Source of the DNA: Poriferisphaera corsica
Lineage (GTDB): Bacteria > Planctomycetota > Phycisphaerae > Phycisphaerales > Phycisphaeraceae
DNA length: 64,000 bases
Direction of reading: 5' to 3'
Assembly (NCBI RefSeq): GCF_007747445.1
Contig: NZ_CP036425.1
Coordinates: 2,278,175-2,342,174 of the forward strand
Part shown: positions 1-8,839 of the stretch, in pieces
Position numbering within the stretch: position 1 is the stretch's first letter
Layout of the letters: each line of letters opens with the position of its first letter
The notes under the pieces: model-generated
What the model saw: only the letters and a program-made list of their open reading frames with translations
Told to the model about the DNA's origin: nothing
Databases searched by the model: none
Translations under genes and position numbers: made by a program

Positions 1-267
1 GAGTTCATGGTCGTCACCCCAGCCATCGCGAACCTCGTCCGTGAAGGCAAAACCTTCCGTATCGACTCCGCCATCCAGACCGGTAAAAAATTCGGCATGC
101 AGTTGCTAGACGACCACCTCTGGGATCTTTACGAAAAAGGCTGGATCGATGCAGGCGATATGATCGACCGCGGCAAAAACGCTTCCTCACTCATCGAGAA
201 AGTTCACCGTGCAGGCGGAACCGTCGGCCGCGTCGAACTCGACGAAGCAGAAGAAGCAACCGCATAG
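1..267 (+). CDS. pilT: Twitching-motility retraction ATPase PilT, C-terminal end (partial)
   Basis: These are the last 88 codons of a pilus retraction ATPase whose 5' part lies outside the window. The segment with RIDSAIQTGKKFGMQLLD followed by LWDLYEKGWID matches the C-terminal helices of PilT, the hexameric ATPase that depolymerises type IV pili at the inner membrane; the PilB extension ATPase has a different tail. The catalytic Walker motifs are not visible here. The protein ends in an acidic stretch (VELDEAEEATA) and the gene is followed at once by a bidirectional hairpin terminator. Its presence near the pilus-like operon at 7010-19895 suggests a true type IV pilus system in this organism. 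The family call is firm, but PilT and PilU cannot be separated from the tail alone. Confidence 0.88.
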   Translation, partial: EFMVVTPAIANLVREGKTFRIDSAIQTGKKFGMQLLDDHLWDLYEKGWIDAGDMIDRGKNASSLIEKVHRAGGTVGRVELDEAEEATA

Positions 268-287
268 GTTCCTTCCAAAATCAAAAC

Positions 288-327
288 CAAAAAAAACGCT
301 GACCTTCATGGCCAGCGTTTTTTATTC
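288..327. terminator. Bidirectional hairpin terminator between pilT and the acetylation pair
   Basis: The arms at 295-304 and 310-319 pair over 10 bp with one mismatch around the loop TTCAT. An A-run (291-296) precedes the hairpin and a T-run (318-323) follows it, so it can stop transcription from both convergent genes. The minus-strand stop codon (322-324) overlaps the T-run. Confidence 0.85.
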
Positions 328-1464
328 TTTCGTCTTATGCTTGCGTTTTTCCCATCGTTCATATTCACCCCTGACCCGCATCATCTGTGAATCCAGCTTG
401 GCTTGCGAATCAATCCGAACTCCCGCAACACCCTTAGAATCTAAACTTTGATCATGAATCCTTGCAAGCAGCATATCACCCAAATCACCTGTCATATGCA
501 GCGGATCCCAAAAATACTTCATACGAGTTTCGCGATCCTCGTAGGCTGGCACACGTTCCGTTGTGTACTCATTCACTCCAGCAAAATCCCAGATCTCGAC
601 GTCCCAATTTTCTTGCTCTTCTGCCAAATCTTGAACCATCTCAACCAATCGTCTTTTGCCAGCTTCCCAGATCGGCCACAAACCATCCTCATCCATCATC
701 TCAAAATATGACACATGCACTGGCGACAAAACAATCTTCACCGAGATACCTTGCTCACGACAAATGCTTAAAAAATCCTTTAAATAAGCCAAGCTCTCTG
801 CCTGCAATCGATAGGATTCTTCCTCCGGCCTGTCGTAATGCACCCGCGCAAAAGCATTCGCTTGCGATCGCCCCTCACTCACGATCGGCTTAACTCGTTG
901 ACCACCCGCATTGTAAGCAGGCGCCCCGTCATCCAACCAGCGCTGTACCACATTATTACTATTCTCAATCGATCCAAAACCCAGTATATTCGAAGCATGG
1001 TAATCAACCCACGAATAATCCGGATTCAATAACGATTCGCGGTAACCACGAGGCTGATCCTTGTGGAACCAAAACCAATGATTGTCATAATTCAAGACAA
1101 CACGCTTGACCGGATGCCCCATATCAATCAAGTATTTTAAAGCCTGTGTTACCTCAAACATCGCATTACCATTCAGCGCAACATTCGCAGCATTCTGCCC
1201 ATCCAATGACGCATGCCCCGCATCATAGCCCACCTCCATAATCGACGAACCCATCAACAATGTTTCCCAGCGATTTCGCTGATAGGATTCCACCCGCCCG
1301 CGCACATAAGCCAACGAATGTCTCGCATCATTCAACGCACTCAAATGCACCGCAGGATATGCATTGTAAGGATCAACAAGCATGTTATACCCACCAACCA
1401 ATCCCGCCAGCAGCGCCGTGATTACCAAGAGTCCTATCAGATATTTTTTACCGAATCGATCCAT
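322..1464 (-). CDS. SGNH-fold acetyltransferase-like protein, partner of MBOAT
   Basis: Membrane-anchored protein of 380 residues with one N-terminal hydrophobic helix (YLIGLLVITALLAGLVGG) and a presumed extracytoplasmic domain. A GSS motif (TLLMGSSIMEVG, near residue 73) and a DPLH motif near residue 340 fit the Ser and Asp-x-x-His of the SGNH hydrolase fold used by AlgJ/AlgX/PatB-type polysaccharide O-acetyltransferases. It lies 9 nt behind the MBOAT gene, so the two probably act together: MBOAT moves acetyl across the membrane and this protein transfers it to a glycan. ATG at 1464 was chosen because AGG lies 8 nt upstream; a TTG at 1470 is an alternative. The family is inferred from context and motifs, and the acceptor glycan is unknown. 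Confidence 0.72.
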   Translation of the reverse strand: MDRFGKKYLIGLLVITALLAGLVGGYNMLVDPYNAYPAVHLSALNDARHSLAYVRGRVESYQRNRWETLLMGSSIMEVGYDAGHASLDGQNAANVALNGNAMFEVTQALKYLIDMGHPVKRVVLNYDNHWFWFHKDQPRGYRESLLNPDYSWVDYHASNILGFGSIENSNNVVQRWLDDGAPAYNAGGQRVKPIVSEGRSQANAFARVHYDRPEEESYRLQAESLAYLKDFLSICREQGISVKIVLSPVHVSYFEMMDEDGLWPIWEAGKRRLVEMVQDLAEEQENWDVEIWDFAGVNEYTTERVPAYEDRETRMKYFWDPLHMTGDLGDMLLARIHDQSLDSKGVAGVRIDSQAKLDSQMMRVRGEYERWEKRKHKTKE

Positions 1465-1473
1465 TAGCAATAC

Positions 1474-2976
1474 CTAAAAGCGGTAGTAAATAAACTCGCC
1501 ACCGCGTGAGATCTGCACAAGACACACCACAAATAATGCGCCCTGCACAACCATCCAGAACATTTCTGGTCGCCATCGCCAAGTTCCCAACCCCCGAATG
1601 CCATCCCATCCCAATCGCTTCCCAAACTGCGGCCGATACTTCCGCATCATCACCTGTACATTCGGCAACACAAACACAACACCTAACAACACCACAATCA
1701 AGATCACTTGAAGCGGCTTGTAAATATGTTCACCCCCATCCAAACCATTCATTCCACTCATCGCCGTTAAGAACCGCCCTGCCTCCCCCAAATCAGCAGC
1801 CCTAAACAGTACCCATGCAATCACAACCGCCACAAAGGTGATCCCCCTGCATGTAATCAATCCCGTAAGCCCCATATCTCGTTTCCCAAACACCGCCCGC
1901 CACGCATGGTTCACCATCAAATAAAATCCGTGCATCCCTCCCCAAAGCACAAACACCCATGACGCGCCATGCCACATCCCACCCAGCAGCATGGTCATAA
2001 TAAGGTTCCCATATCGCCGCACTTTCCCCTTCCGGTTTCCGCCCAACGGGATATATAAATAGTCTCGTAAAAACACCGACAATGTAATATGCCACCGCCG
2101 CCAGAAATCAATAATATTCGTCGCGCGATACGGCGAATTAAAGTTCAAGGGCAATTTCACCCCAAATAAACGACCCAACCCCATCGCCATATCCGAGTAC
2201 CCCGAAAAATCAAAGTAGATCTGCAATGTATAAGCCACCGCCCCAAGCCACGCAGTCCCAAACGTCAGCAGCTCCGCCTCCCCTACTCCCCCTGCCCCCG
2301 CGGCGCCCGGACTCCCTGTAAAAGCTCTACCAACCAGGATGGCTAATTCATCTGCAATCAAAACCTTCTTCGAAAGCCCAAATACAAATAGCGACACACC
2401 TATCGCCAAGTTAGATGAATCAAATGACAACCGCCTGCCATAAAACTGCGGCAATATATCCCGATGATGAACAATCGGCCCCGCAATCAATTGCGGGAAA
2501 AACGTCACAAACAAACAGTAATCAATAAACTGATGCTCACGCGTCAAACCGTTTTTCGCATCAAATAAATACGCGATCTGCTGGAACGTGTAGAACGATA
2601 TCGCAATCGGCAGCACCACCGCTGGTACATGCCAACTGAAACCAAACAGCGTATTGACCGTATCTGAAAACATCCCCGCATATTTAAACCAACCCAACAT
2701 TCCCAGATTGAAGATCAGGCCAACGGAAAAAATAAGCCGTTTGTAAGTATCGGCCAACCCATCTTTTACAAGTACCCGTCCAACGCTGAAGTTCACCAGA
2801 ATCGATACCGCCAGCGGCAGCAGGTCATTGAGTCGCCAATAACCACAGTAGATCAGTGAGCATAAGATCAGCCAGACGAAAGGGATACGGCGGCTGGGTA
2901 GTTTCGTCGCAATAGCAAAACCAGCCAATACAATCGGCAGAAAAAGCAACAAAAATGAGTACGAACTAAAAACCAT
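1474..2976 (-). CDS. MBOAT-family O-acyltransferase (AlgI-like)
   Basis: Integral membrane acyltransferase of 500 residues with many hydrophobic helices. The start MVFSSYSFLLLFLP is typical of AlgI/DltB-like proteins, which set the ATG at 2976 rather than the GTG at 2994. The centre carries the family block DFWRRWHITLSVFLRDYLY with its conserved His, and the second His lies in LLGGMWHGASWVF. Such proteins pass acetyl groups from cytoplasmic acetyl-CoA to an extracytoplasmic acceptor for O-acetylation of exopolysaccharide or peptidoglycan. The downstream SGNH-like gene begins within 10 nt, which marks a two-gene operon ending at the terminator near 300. The family is certain; the acetylated polymer cannot be read from the sequence. 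Confidence 0.88.
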   Translation of the reverse strand: MVFSSYSFLLLFLPIVLAGFAIATKLPSRRIPFVWLILCSLIYCGYWRLNDLLPLAVSILVNFSVGRVLVKDGLADTYKRLIFSVGLIFNLGMLGWFKYAGMFSDTVNTLFGFSWHVPAVVLPIAISFYTFQQIAYLFDAKNGLTREHQFIDYCLFVTFFPQLIAGPIVHHRDILPQFYGRRLSFDSSNLAIGVSLFVFGLSKKVLIADELAILVGRAFTGSPGAAGAGGVGEAELLTFGTAWLGAVAYTLQIYFDFSGYSDMAMGLGRLFGVKLPLNFNSPYRATNIIDFWRRWHITLSVFLRDYLYIPLGGNRKGKVRRYGNLIMTMLLGGMWHGASWVFVLWGGMHGFYLMVNHAWRAVFGKRDMGLTGLITCRGITFVAVVIAWVLFRAADLGEAGRFLTAMSGMNGLDGGEHIYKPLQVILIVVLLGVVFVLPNVQVMMRKYRPQFGKRLGWDGIRGLGTWRWRPEMFWMVVQGALFVVCLVQISRGGEFIYYRF

Positions 2977-3093
2977 ATACCGACTGTAAACCACGTAAAA
3001 ACAAGTGCTTGCAGTCGGCTATTCTAACGCCAGCAATGATCGCCCGCAATCAAACCTAGATTGTTTATGTTGTCGCTTGCGATGGGTGGTCAA

Positions 3094-3576
3094 TCACGAC
3101 ATCAAACAGACGGAACTTGCGATTAAGTCGGGTGTGACACTCGCGTTCGATGTTTCCACGACTTCATCAGCCATGTCCCAATCGTACCCTTCGGGAAGCT
3201 CAGCAAAGCACCACATATCACGCTTATTACATGCGAGGTCAACGACTGTTCCGTCCTGCATTTTGACTGAGAATGCGACTTCGCCAGACCACATGCGGCC
3301 TTTCATAACATTCACTCGTTGTTGCACTTGCGCGGGAACCGCATATTTGGATTTACGGATCGATTTGATGTGCCCCAGAGCCAGTGGCGTCCAAGGCAGG
3401 TTGTAGCCGTCATTCTGTTGACGAATATCAGATTCACAGACAAAGACGCATTGAATGATTTTGCCGTTTTTGAGTTCAACTTCCGCTAGCCGCATTTCGG
3501 GTCGCCAATGCGTTGCTTTAATGTGTTCACACGCTTCCAACTGCTTTTGTAAATCATCACTTAGAACGGCTGACAT
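3094..3576 (-). CDS. Hypothetical protein, 160 residues
   Basis: I do not recognise this family. The start at 3576 (MSAVLSDDLQKQLEAC) is supported by an AAGGAG ribosome site at 3584-3589; a longer frame begins at 3597 but places the ribosome site inside the coding part. The protein is soluble, with no signal peptide or membrane helix, and has scattered Cys (CEHIKA, CVFVCES, CNKRDMWC) and Trp residues. Its middle reads as short beta strands (AEVELKNGKIIQCVFV, VAFSVKMQDGTVVDL). It stands alone, divergent from the acetylation pair, with repeat copy A about 200 nt upstream. Coding status is likely from the good ribosome site and codon pattern. Confidence 0.6.
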   Translation of the reverse strand: MSAVLSDDLQKQLEACEHIKATHWRPEMRLAEVELKNGKIIQCVFVCESDIRQQNDGYNLPWTPLALGHIKSIRKSKYAVPAQVQQRVNVMKGRMWSGEVAFSVKMQDGTVVDLACNKRDMWCFAELPEGYDWDMADEVVETSNASVTPDLIASSVCLMS

Positions 3577-3780
3577 GTTGCGTCTCCTTGCACACACATA
3601 TACGAAATGACCAAACTGCCAAGCATATCAGGCTAAAGCAGAAGATTTAAATATCTTTTACGTCCCTCCCTATTTTTTGATAAGTGTCATACTGTGTATC
3701 ACAGGCTTGTGAAGAGGTTCGGCTGCACGCAAGGTCGTGGCTTGTTGTTGATACTGAGTTGCTGCGGCGCGACAAGTTTT

Positions 3781-3938
3781 TGCGCACAAAAACTCAAAAC
3801 CGGTGATTTACCCGTAGTTAAAACCTGTTAGAAATGAAGAGAAATAGCCAAAAAGTTGAAAGCTTCGGGTGATAACCACGCGCTAAACGAATATTCCGCG
3901 CGAGCGAGAAAAGCATCAAATGCGCGTTTGTGCGCGCC
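3781..3938 (+). repeat. Interspersed repeat, copy A (TGCGCAC-N15-GTGATTTACCCGTA)
   Basis: The left block TGCGCAC (3781-3787) is followed after exactly 15 nt by GTGATTTACCCGTA (3803-3816). GAAATGA and GATAACCACGCGCTAA (3871-3886) follow, and a GTGCGCGCC-containing end lies at 3930-3938. The same blocks recur at 37174 and 55106. A 61-codon open frame on the minus strand covers much of this copy and is probably a by-product. The copy lies upstream of the gene at 3576 and downstream of the one at 4279, both on the minus strand. Confidence 0.75.
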
Positions 3939-4019
3939 GAAAGTTTTTTCCCAAAAACCGTTAGCATGGCATGGTATTTGCAGTGCAATCTCGATGCATA
4001 TACCCAAACACACCGCTTA

Positions 4020-4278
4020 GCATAGCGTATTCTAATCGTTGATTAGCACAGCCAATAATCAACATGAAACTGAAGACAAGATATGATTTGCGGTGGTGAG
4101 TGTAGTTGAAGTTTTTTGTTTTTTTTTGGGGGGGGTGACTGAGATTACTAACTGTGGATTAGAAATAGCATTAGCTTCGAAGTCGTCTGGACTGCGAAGA
4201 TGCTTGGAAGTTTATGTGCGTGCGTGCGTGTGTGAGGAGGGGGAGGTGGTGAGGATGGGGGGAGGATGAGGGGGAGGA
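4020..4278. other. Intergenic low-complexity, G-rich tract
   Basis: No gene is seen here. The stretch holds a T-run joined to a G-run (about 4112-4132), a GTGC tandem (4216-4234) and an almost pure purine tract with G-runs of three to six (4234-4278) that reaches the stop of the following minus-strand gene. On the transcribed minus strand this is C-rich and G-poor, the composition favoured by Rho loading sites. On the plus strand it could form G-quadruplexes. Function is unproven. Confidence 0.5.
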
Positions 4279-5472
4279 TCATGCATTGGCGAAACGTACG
4301 TGCTTTATGATTCGCATATTGATGAACAGGTAATAAATCAACGCGGGCAGTAAAGGCATGACGATTGATATCAACCCAACGATTTCTTCATCGATACTGT
4401 AGTCGCCGAAAAACCAATCTGTTCTAAAGAAATAGCGATATTCTGAAAAGGTGATTTCAAAAATCACCCACAGTGACCAGAGTATTGCGGGCATAAGCAG
4501 GAGTATCAAAGCAGGATACGTATTAGATATGACTCTATGCGCATGATAGAGTGTTTTCTGGCTATGAAGCAAGCGATAATAGATTGCTATGACGAGGGTT
4601 ATCAATTGATAAAGAACAACGGCTGCGATCCAGGCTAAAAGGCCGACTATCAATGCGGACGGGATTGTGAATCTGGCAATTTCAACCGCAGAAAAATAGG
4701 TCGTTACGTTTTCATCCGTTGCCAAATCATAGACCATTTTCCCCGGATATATAACGCTATATTGAAGAATGCTTAGCGTGACCATAACAGCCAAAGAGGT
4801 CAACGCAATCGCGAAGGCGGTGAGGTATGCGATGTATTGATGATGGCAGCTACCATCATGCAATTTTAGTGAATATCCGAAACGTGAAGGTTTGATGATG
4901 GGGTTGATGATATTTTTAATGAGTGCTGCAAGAAAGCGGATTGGATATTTGAAAATTGTGAACAAAGATAGAGTATTGGGGAATGCTTTTTGAAGGGGCG
5001 AGCCTGTGCGTTTGTTTTGAGAGAGATTGGCGGGGATGGATTGAGAGATGACTTGGCCGCATTCTGAGCAGGATTGTGATGGGGTTTTAGAGGTAAAAAT
5101 GTTGTAGCCGCAACGCTCACAGGTAGCAGGCCATGGTGAGGCGTGCGGGAGGTCGCGGTTAGGTGTGCTTCGCAGGATGATAGCGATCGGGATGAAGAAA
5201 AAGCCCGTAAACACCATTGGGATCTCTATGAGAGCAGAAACGGTTTTCTTTGCGAAGAAGGGAGCGATTTGATCCAGTTGTTCGGATTCACTGGTCTTAC
5301 GAGCAACAAATCGGCTATATGCACGATTTGCTTCTTCATATGCGGTTTGTATTTTTTGGAATTCATCCGGTTTTGACTGCTGGAGATTAACCGTCGTTGC
5401 GTTGTTCAAATCTTGATACGCTTTGTTCTGCGAATCGTTGATGACGCTGTACTCGGCGTATAGGCTTGCCAA
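4279..5472 (-). CDS. Multi-pass membrane protein with zinc ribbon, downstream part of a split gene
   Basis: This 397-residue frame opens with a TTG and no good ribosome site, and overlaps the upstream frame by 67 nt in another phase. It holds a hydrophilic helical segment (residues 1-75), a membrane helix, a zinc ribbon CERCGYNIF...CSECGQ near residues 130-150, and then about five more membrane helices. The ribbon is of the kind common in planctomycete membrane proteins. Its second half resembles the layout of the upstream frame (amphipathic start, helix, long loop, paired helices), which suggests one protein of about 610 residues built from two similar halves and now broken by a frameshift near 5410-5500. 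Function is unknown. Translational coupling of two genes is the other reading. Confidence 0.62.
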   Translation of the reverse strand: MASLYAEYSVINDSQNKAYQDLNNATTVNLQQSKPDEFQKIQTAYEEANRAYSRFVARKTSESEQLDQIAPFFAKKTVSALIEIPMVFTGFFFIPIAIILRSTPNRDLPHASPWPATCERCGYNIFTSKTPSQSCSECGQVISQSIPANLSQNKRTGSPLQKAFPNTLSLFTIFKYPIRFLAALIKNIINPIIKPSRFGYSLKLHDGSCHHQYIAYLTAFAIALTSLAVMVTLSILQYSVIYPGKMVYDLATDENVTTYFSAVEIARFTIPSALIVGLLAWIAAVVLYQLITLVIAIYYRLLHSQKTLYHAHRVISNTYPALILLLMPAILWSLWVIFEITFSEYRYFFRTDWFFGDYSIDEEIVGLISIVMPLLPALIYYLFINMRIIKHVRFANA

Positions 5473-6068
5473 TACGCGCTTCGGTATGCCGAATAGCTGG
5501 TGAGAATGGTGGCTGTCGTCAAGATTGTGAGGAGGATGACAGGGTACAGGAGAACTAGCCGCTTGAGGGCGTGGCTGATGGCGGAGAAGAGGGACTGATG
5601 AGGCTTTGCAACTGCGGAGGCAAAGAGGAGGCAGAGTAGGAGATGGATGGCTGCGGTACTGAGGAGGGTGATGATGGGGAAAAGGCCGGGGATGCCGATC
5701 TCGTCGTAACCCTCACGAAGGAAACGAATGTAGAAAGTGTAGTGACTGTCGGCGAGGTAAGTCAGGATTGATTGATCGCTATTCAGGAAGCTGGGTAATG
5801 TGGTCGCCCAAAAAATGAGATAGGGCGCGAAAAGCGTGAGCAGGAAAGCAAATAGGATCAGGTGTTTGTGGGGGTAATTGTGAGCGAGCGAGGCTGCGCG
5901 GGTGGGGCGGAAGGCAGCGGTGAAAAACAGGCGTCGAAGACTGGGGTAATCTCTCTGCTGTGAATTTTGCGGTGAGCATGGATTGGCTACCGCTTCGAAT
6001 TGAGCTTGGCGATCAATAATTTGAGGATGAGTTGGTGAAGATTCTGTTGTTTGGATGTGTTCGCTCAT
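5406..6068 (-). CDS. Multi-pass membrane protein, upstream part of a split gene
   Basis: This frame has 220 residues from ATG 6068, with AAAGG 11 nt upstream. A polar N-terminus of about 65 residues is followed by a membrane helix (LILFAFLLTLFAPYLIFWA), a loop of about 40 residues, and two more helices (PIITLLSTAAIHLLLCLLF and LVLLYPVILLTILTTATIL). After SAYRSAYW the frame runs into a basic, unlikely tail (TASSTIRRTKRIKI) and stops, while the next frame continues with a sensible sequence. That pattern points to a frameshift, either real or from sequencing, joining it to the frame at 4279-5472. No family is recognised beyond the planctomycete zinc-ribbon membrane type. Confidence 0.6.
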   Translation of the reverse strand: MSEHIQTTESSPTHPQIIDRQAQFEAVANPCSPQNSQQRDYPSLRRLFFTAAFRPTRAASLAHNYPHKHLILFAFLLTLFAPYLIFWATTLPSFLNSDQSILTYLADSHYTFYIRFLREGYDEIGIPGLFPIITLLSTAAIHLLLCLLFASAVAKPHQSLFSAISHALKRLVLLYPVILLTILTTATILTSYSAYRSAYWQAYTPSTASSTIRRTKRIKI

Positions 6069-7009
6069 GGGATAAACATGCCTTTGGTGTATCAAAATAA
6101 TCGGGTGAAATTTGAGTGTTGCGATCCTCCAGGCGAGCGGCCAGCTATGCGAAACGTTTGGTTGCTATATGGAATAAAGACGTCACCGAACCAAGATTAT
6201 CTCAGAATTTTCGCGGCTGTAGATGCGATTTTGATGACACGACACGGCTAATCTCTGGGGTGTGAATTTGATGTAAGTCGTGTGATTTATTCTCATTGCG
6301 GTGCAATTGTCAGGTTATCGGAAGCATCTGCCATGCCATCCATATCCGTTTTCCAATTGTCTTGTTCCAATTATGCGTTTTTTTGCGTTGCAGTGAGGTT
6401 TTTTTACCGATAACATGGTAACTGTCTTATGAGGCAGAACGAATGTCCCGATTATGACGATCGTAACCCCGCCTTTTTGTTACGAGTAAATTCTCAGCAT
6501 TAGCCATGAATTTGGCAAATAAAGAAAGCTGGGAAAATGGGACATTTGGAAATTCGTTGAATTTAGCGCAATGTAATTTCCGTATTCTGCAAGGCGCTGC
6601 TGCTGAGAACCTCGTGAGGTTAGCCGAGAATTTGGGATGAAGCGTGATGAAATTAATCGAAGCTTCATCTATATAGGTTAGTCTGAATGATCTGAGCAGA
6701 GTCAGGATTTTGGGGCGTGAGGATTGAGGAAATGGCGTGTTTGGATTGGTCTTCAGCATGCCACGAAGCAAACTGAGATTGCCGCTGTTAAAAGTGGTGA
6801 TTGAACGCAAGATATCGAAGGGCTTGAGATGCTCTTTATATAGATGGGGCGGTTGGGAGAAAGCTGGGTGACGGCTGGATCAGGAGGGGAGAAAAGGGGA
6901 AAAGGTTGAGCGTGTGTGGTTGATCGTGCACGGTAGTCGGTTTAGCGGCCGACATTGACATTCCAAACCCGGTCTTGCGAGGGCGAGACCACGCTGAACT
7001 GGAGTATTC
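6069..7009. other. Long intergenic region ahead of the pilus-like operon
   Basis: About 940 nt without a gene I can support. A 127-codon minus-strand frame at 6427-6810 has no ribosome site and an unlikely composition. The region must hold the promoters of the divergent genes at 6068 and 7010, but I could not pick a clear -35/-10 pair or a sigma-54 site. Two small hairpins lie just before the operon and are listed separately. Confidence 0.5.
6937..6997 (+). promoter_or_regulatory. Two hairpins in the leader of the pilus-like operon
   Basis: GTCGG...CCGAC with an 8-nt loop lies near 6937-6954. GGTCTTGC/GCGAGACC, with one G-U pair and the loop GAGG, lies near 6971-6990. They end about 20 nt before the start codon at 7010, so they may shape the 5' leader of the operon mRNA. 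I could not match them to a known riboswitch. Confidence 0.35.
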
Positions 7010-8749
7010 ATGAGCAGCGATCTGAACGAGCTGAAGGGACGCCGCATTGGGCGCATCTTAAATAAGATGGGCAAAGTGACGCGCGATCAGGTTCAGGAAG
7101 CATTGGCGCTTCAGAAGGAACAGAAGGGGTCATTACCTCTTGGTCAGCTTCTGATTGATTTGGGCTATGTGGCGCAGGATGATGTAAATCTGGCGTTGGC
7201 GGCCCAATCGGGTATGGAGATCATCGATCTGGATGATTTCGACATCACAGAGGATGTTGCGCATGTGATCCCGGCAGAGACGGCGGAAGCGTACCAGATC
7301 ATCCCCACTTCTTACGAAAAAGACACGAACACCATCAGTATTGCAATCAAATCGGCGGATAATTTCCGTGCGATTGACGATTTGCAGTTGTTGATGGGTT
7401 TTAATGTTAATGCGGCGGTTGCTCCGGCGGAGCAGATCGATAAACGGCTGAAAGCGTTTTACGGCGAAGACGAGGAATCGTTGGCATCGCTGATTACAGA
7501 TCTGGCGGCAGATGAAGATCTGGAGATGCTTGAGGATCGCGGTCAGTCGATCGACCTGGATGAGTTGTTGCAGGCGGCGGATGACAACAAGGTGAAACGA
7601 TTGTTGAACCTTGTTTTGATGCAAGCGATTAAGGATAAGGCGTCAGACATTCACTTTGAGCCGTTCGAAGATGAATTCAAGATGCGTTATCGAATTGATG
7701 GTGTGTTGTATGAGATGATTCCACCACCACGTCATCTTGCGATGCCGATTGTTTCACGTATCAAGGTTATGGCGAAGCTGAATATTGCTGAGAGGCGAGT
7801 TCCGCAGGACGGCCGTATTGAATTGATGGTGAACGGTGAACCGGTCGACTTACGTGTAGCTGTGTTGCCGACGATGTTTGGTGAGTCGGTTGTTATGCGT
7901 GTGCTTGACCGCGGCAACGTTTCGCTGGACTTGGATAAGGTTGGAATGCGATCGGATGACTTGGATTCGTTCCGTCAGCTGATCCGCAAGCCGAATGGTA
8001 TTGTGATCGTGACCGGGCCGACAGGTTCTGGTAAGACGACGACGCTTTACTCGGCGTTGCAAGAACTCAATGAAATTACTGAAAAAGTTTTGACGGTTGA
8101 AGACCCGGTCGAGTATGACATCGATGGGTTGTGCCAAGTGCAGGTGAATAGTGAAGTCGGCTTGACGTTTGCGTCGGCATTGCGTTCATTCTTGCGTCAA
8201 GACCCTGACATCATTCTTGTTGGTGAAACGCGTGACCTTGAAACGGCTCAGATTGCGGTGCAAGCATCATTGACGGGCCACTTGGTGTTTACGACGTTGC
8301 ACACGAATGATGCACCTTCGTCGATTGCACGTTTGCTTGACCTTGGTTTGGAGCCGTTCTTGCTGACGGCAACGATCGAGGGGATTGCGGCACAGCGATT
8401 GATTAGAAAGGTGTGCCCGAGGTGTAAAGAAGAATACACGCCGAGCGAAGAAGAATTGATGCGTTTACAGTTGACGCATGAAGATCTTGGCGGCCGCAAG
8501 TTGTTCCGTGGTTTGGGTTGTGATTACTGCAACTCGTCAGGGTACAAAGGCCGGATGGGTCTGTTTGAAATTATGGTTTTGGATGATGGGCTTCGTGAGC
8601 TGATTATTCAGAATGCATCGACACAGGTTTTAGCGGCAGCATGTCGTAAGCGTGGAATGAGAACGCTGCGTCAGGCAGGTTTGCTGGCTTTGTACGACGG
8701 TCTGACGAGTGTAGACGAAGTCGTACGTGAAACCGTGTTAGAAATGTAG
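7010..8749 (+). CDS. pilB: Assembly ATPase of type IV pilus / type II secretion (PilB/GspE)
   Basis: Cytoplasmic hexameric ATPase of 579 residues that drives pilin or pseudopilin polymerisation. The N-terminal MshEN-type domain (residues about 10-150) with LGQLLIDLGY is followed by the linker and core. The core shows ASDIHFEP (211-218), Walker A GPTGSGKTT (336-344), Walker B region DPDIILVGETRD (398-409), the His-box LHTNDAPSS (430-438) and a zinc site CPRC/CDYC (469-472, 504-507). Zinc CxxC pairs mark PilB/GspE and not PilT. It is the first gene of a 13-kb operon followed by the platform protein and pseudopilins. Whether the machine is a pilus or a secretion system cannot be decided from the ATPase. 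Confidence 0.93.
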   Translation: MSSDLNELKGRRIGRILNKMGKVTRDQVQEALALQKEQKGSLPLGQLLIDLGYVAQDDVNLALAAQSGMEIIDLDDFDITEDVAHVIPAETAEAYQIIPTSYEKDTNTISIAIKSADNFRAIDDLQLLMGFNVNAAVAPAEQIDKRLKAFYGEDEESLASLITDLAADEDLEMLEDRGQSIDLDELLQAADDNKVKRLLNLVLMQAIKDKASDIHFEPFEDEFKMRYRIDGVLYEMIPPPRHLAMPIVSRIKVMAKLNIAERRVPQDGRIELMVNGEPVDLRVAVLPTMFGESVVMRVLDRGNVSLDLDKVGMRSDDLDSFRQLIRKPNGIVIVTGPTGSGKTTTLYSALQELNEITEKVLTVEDPVEYDIDGLCQVQVNSEVGLTFASALRSFLRQDPDIILVGETRDLETAQIAVQASLTGHLVFTTLHTNDAPSSIARLLDLGLEPFLLTATIEGIAAQRLIRKVCPRCKEEYTPSEEELMRLQLTHEDLGGRKLFRGLGCDYCNSSGYKGRMGLFEIMVLDDGLRELIIQNASTQVLAAACRKRGMRTLRQAGLLALYDGLTSVDEVVRETVLEM

Positions 8750-8839
8750 ATTGTTTTGGAACTAACGAGCGCTTAGGCGTTTTAGACAATAAGAGATTGA
8801 TCACTAAGCATTTTTTGCTCTGTATACAAGGATACGATC

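Noticed and set aside
3828-4013. 61-codon minus-strand frame across repeat copy A
   Set aside because: It has no ribosome site, its sequence is largely the repeat itself, and the same blocks are not in frame in the other copies.
6427-6810. 127-codon minus-strand frame in the spacer before the pilus-like operon
   Set aside because: No ribosome site, low-complexity composition and no recognisable domain; treated as chance.
6937-6997. Possible riboswitch (cyclic-di-GMP type) in the leader of the pilus-like operon
   Set aside because: The two hairpins do not carry the conserved residues or the tetraloop/receptor arrangement of that class, so only generic hairpins were recorded.
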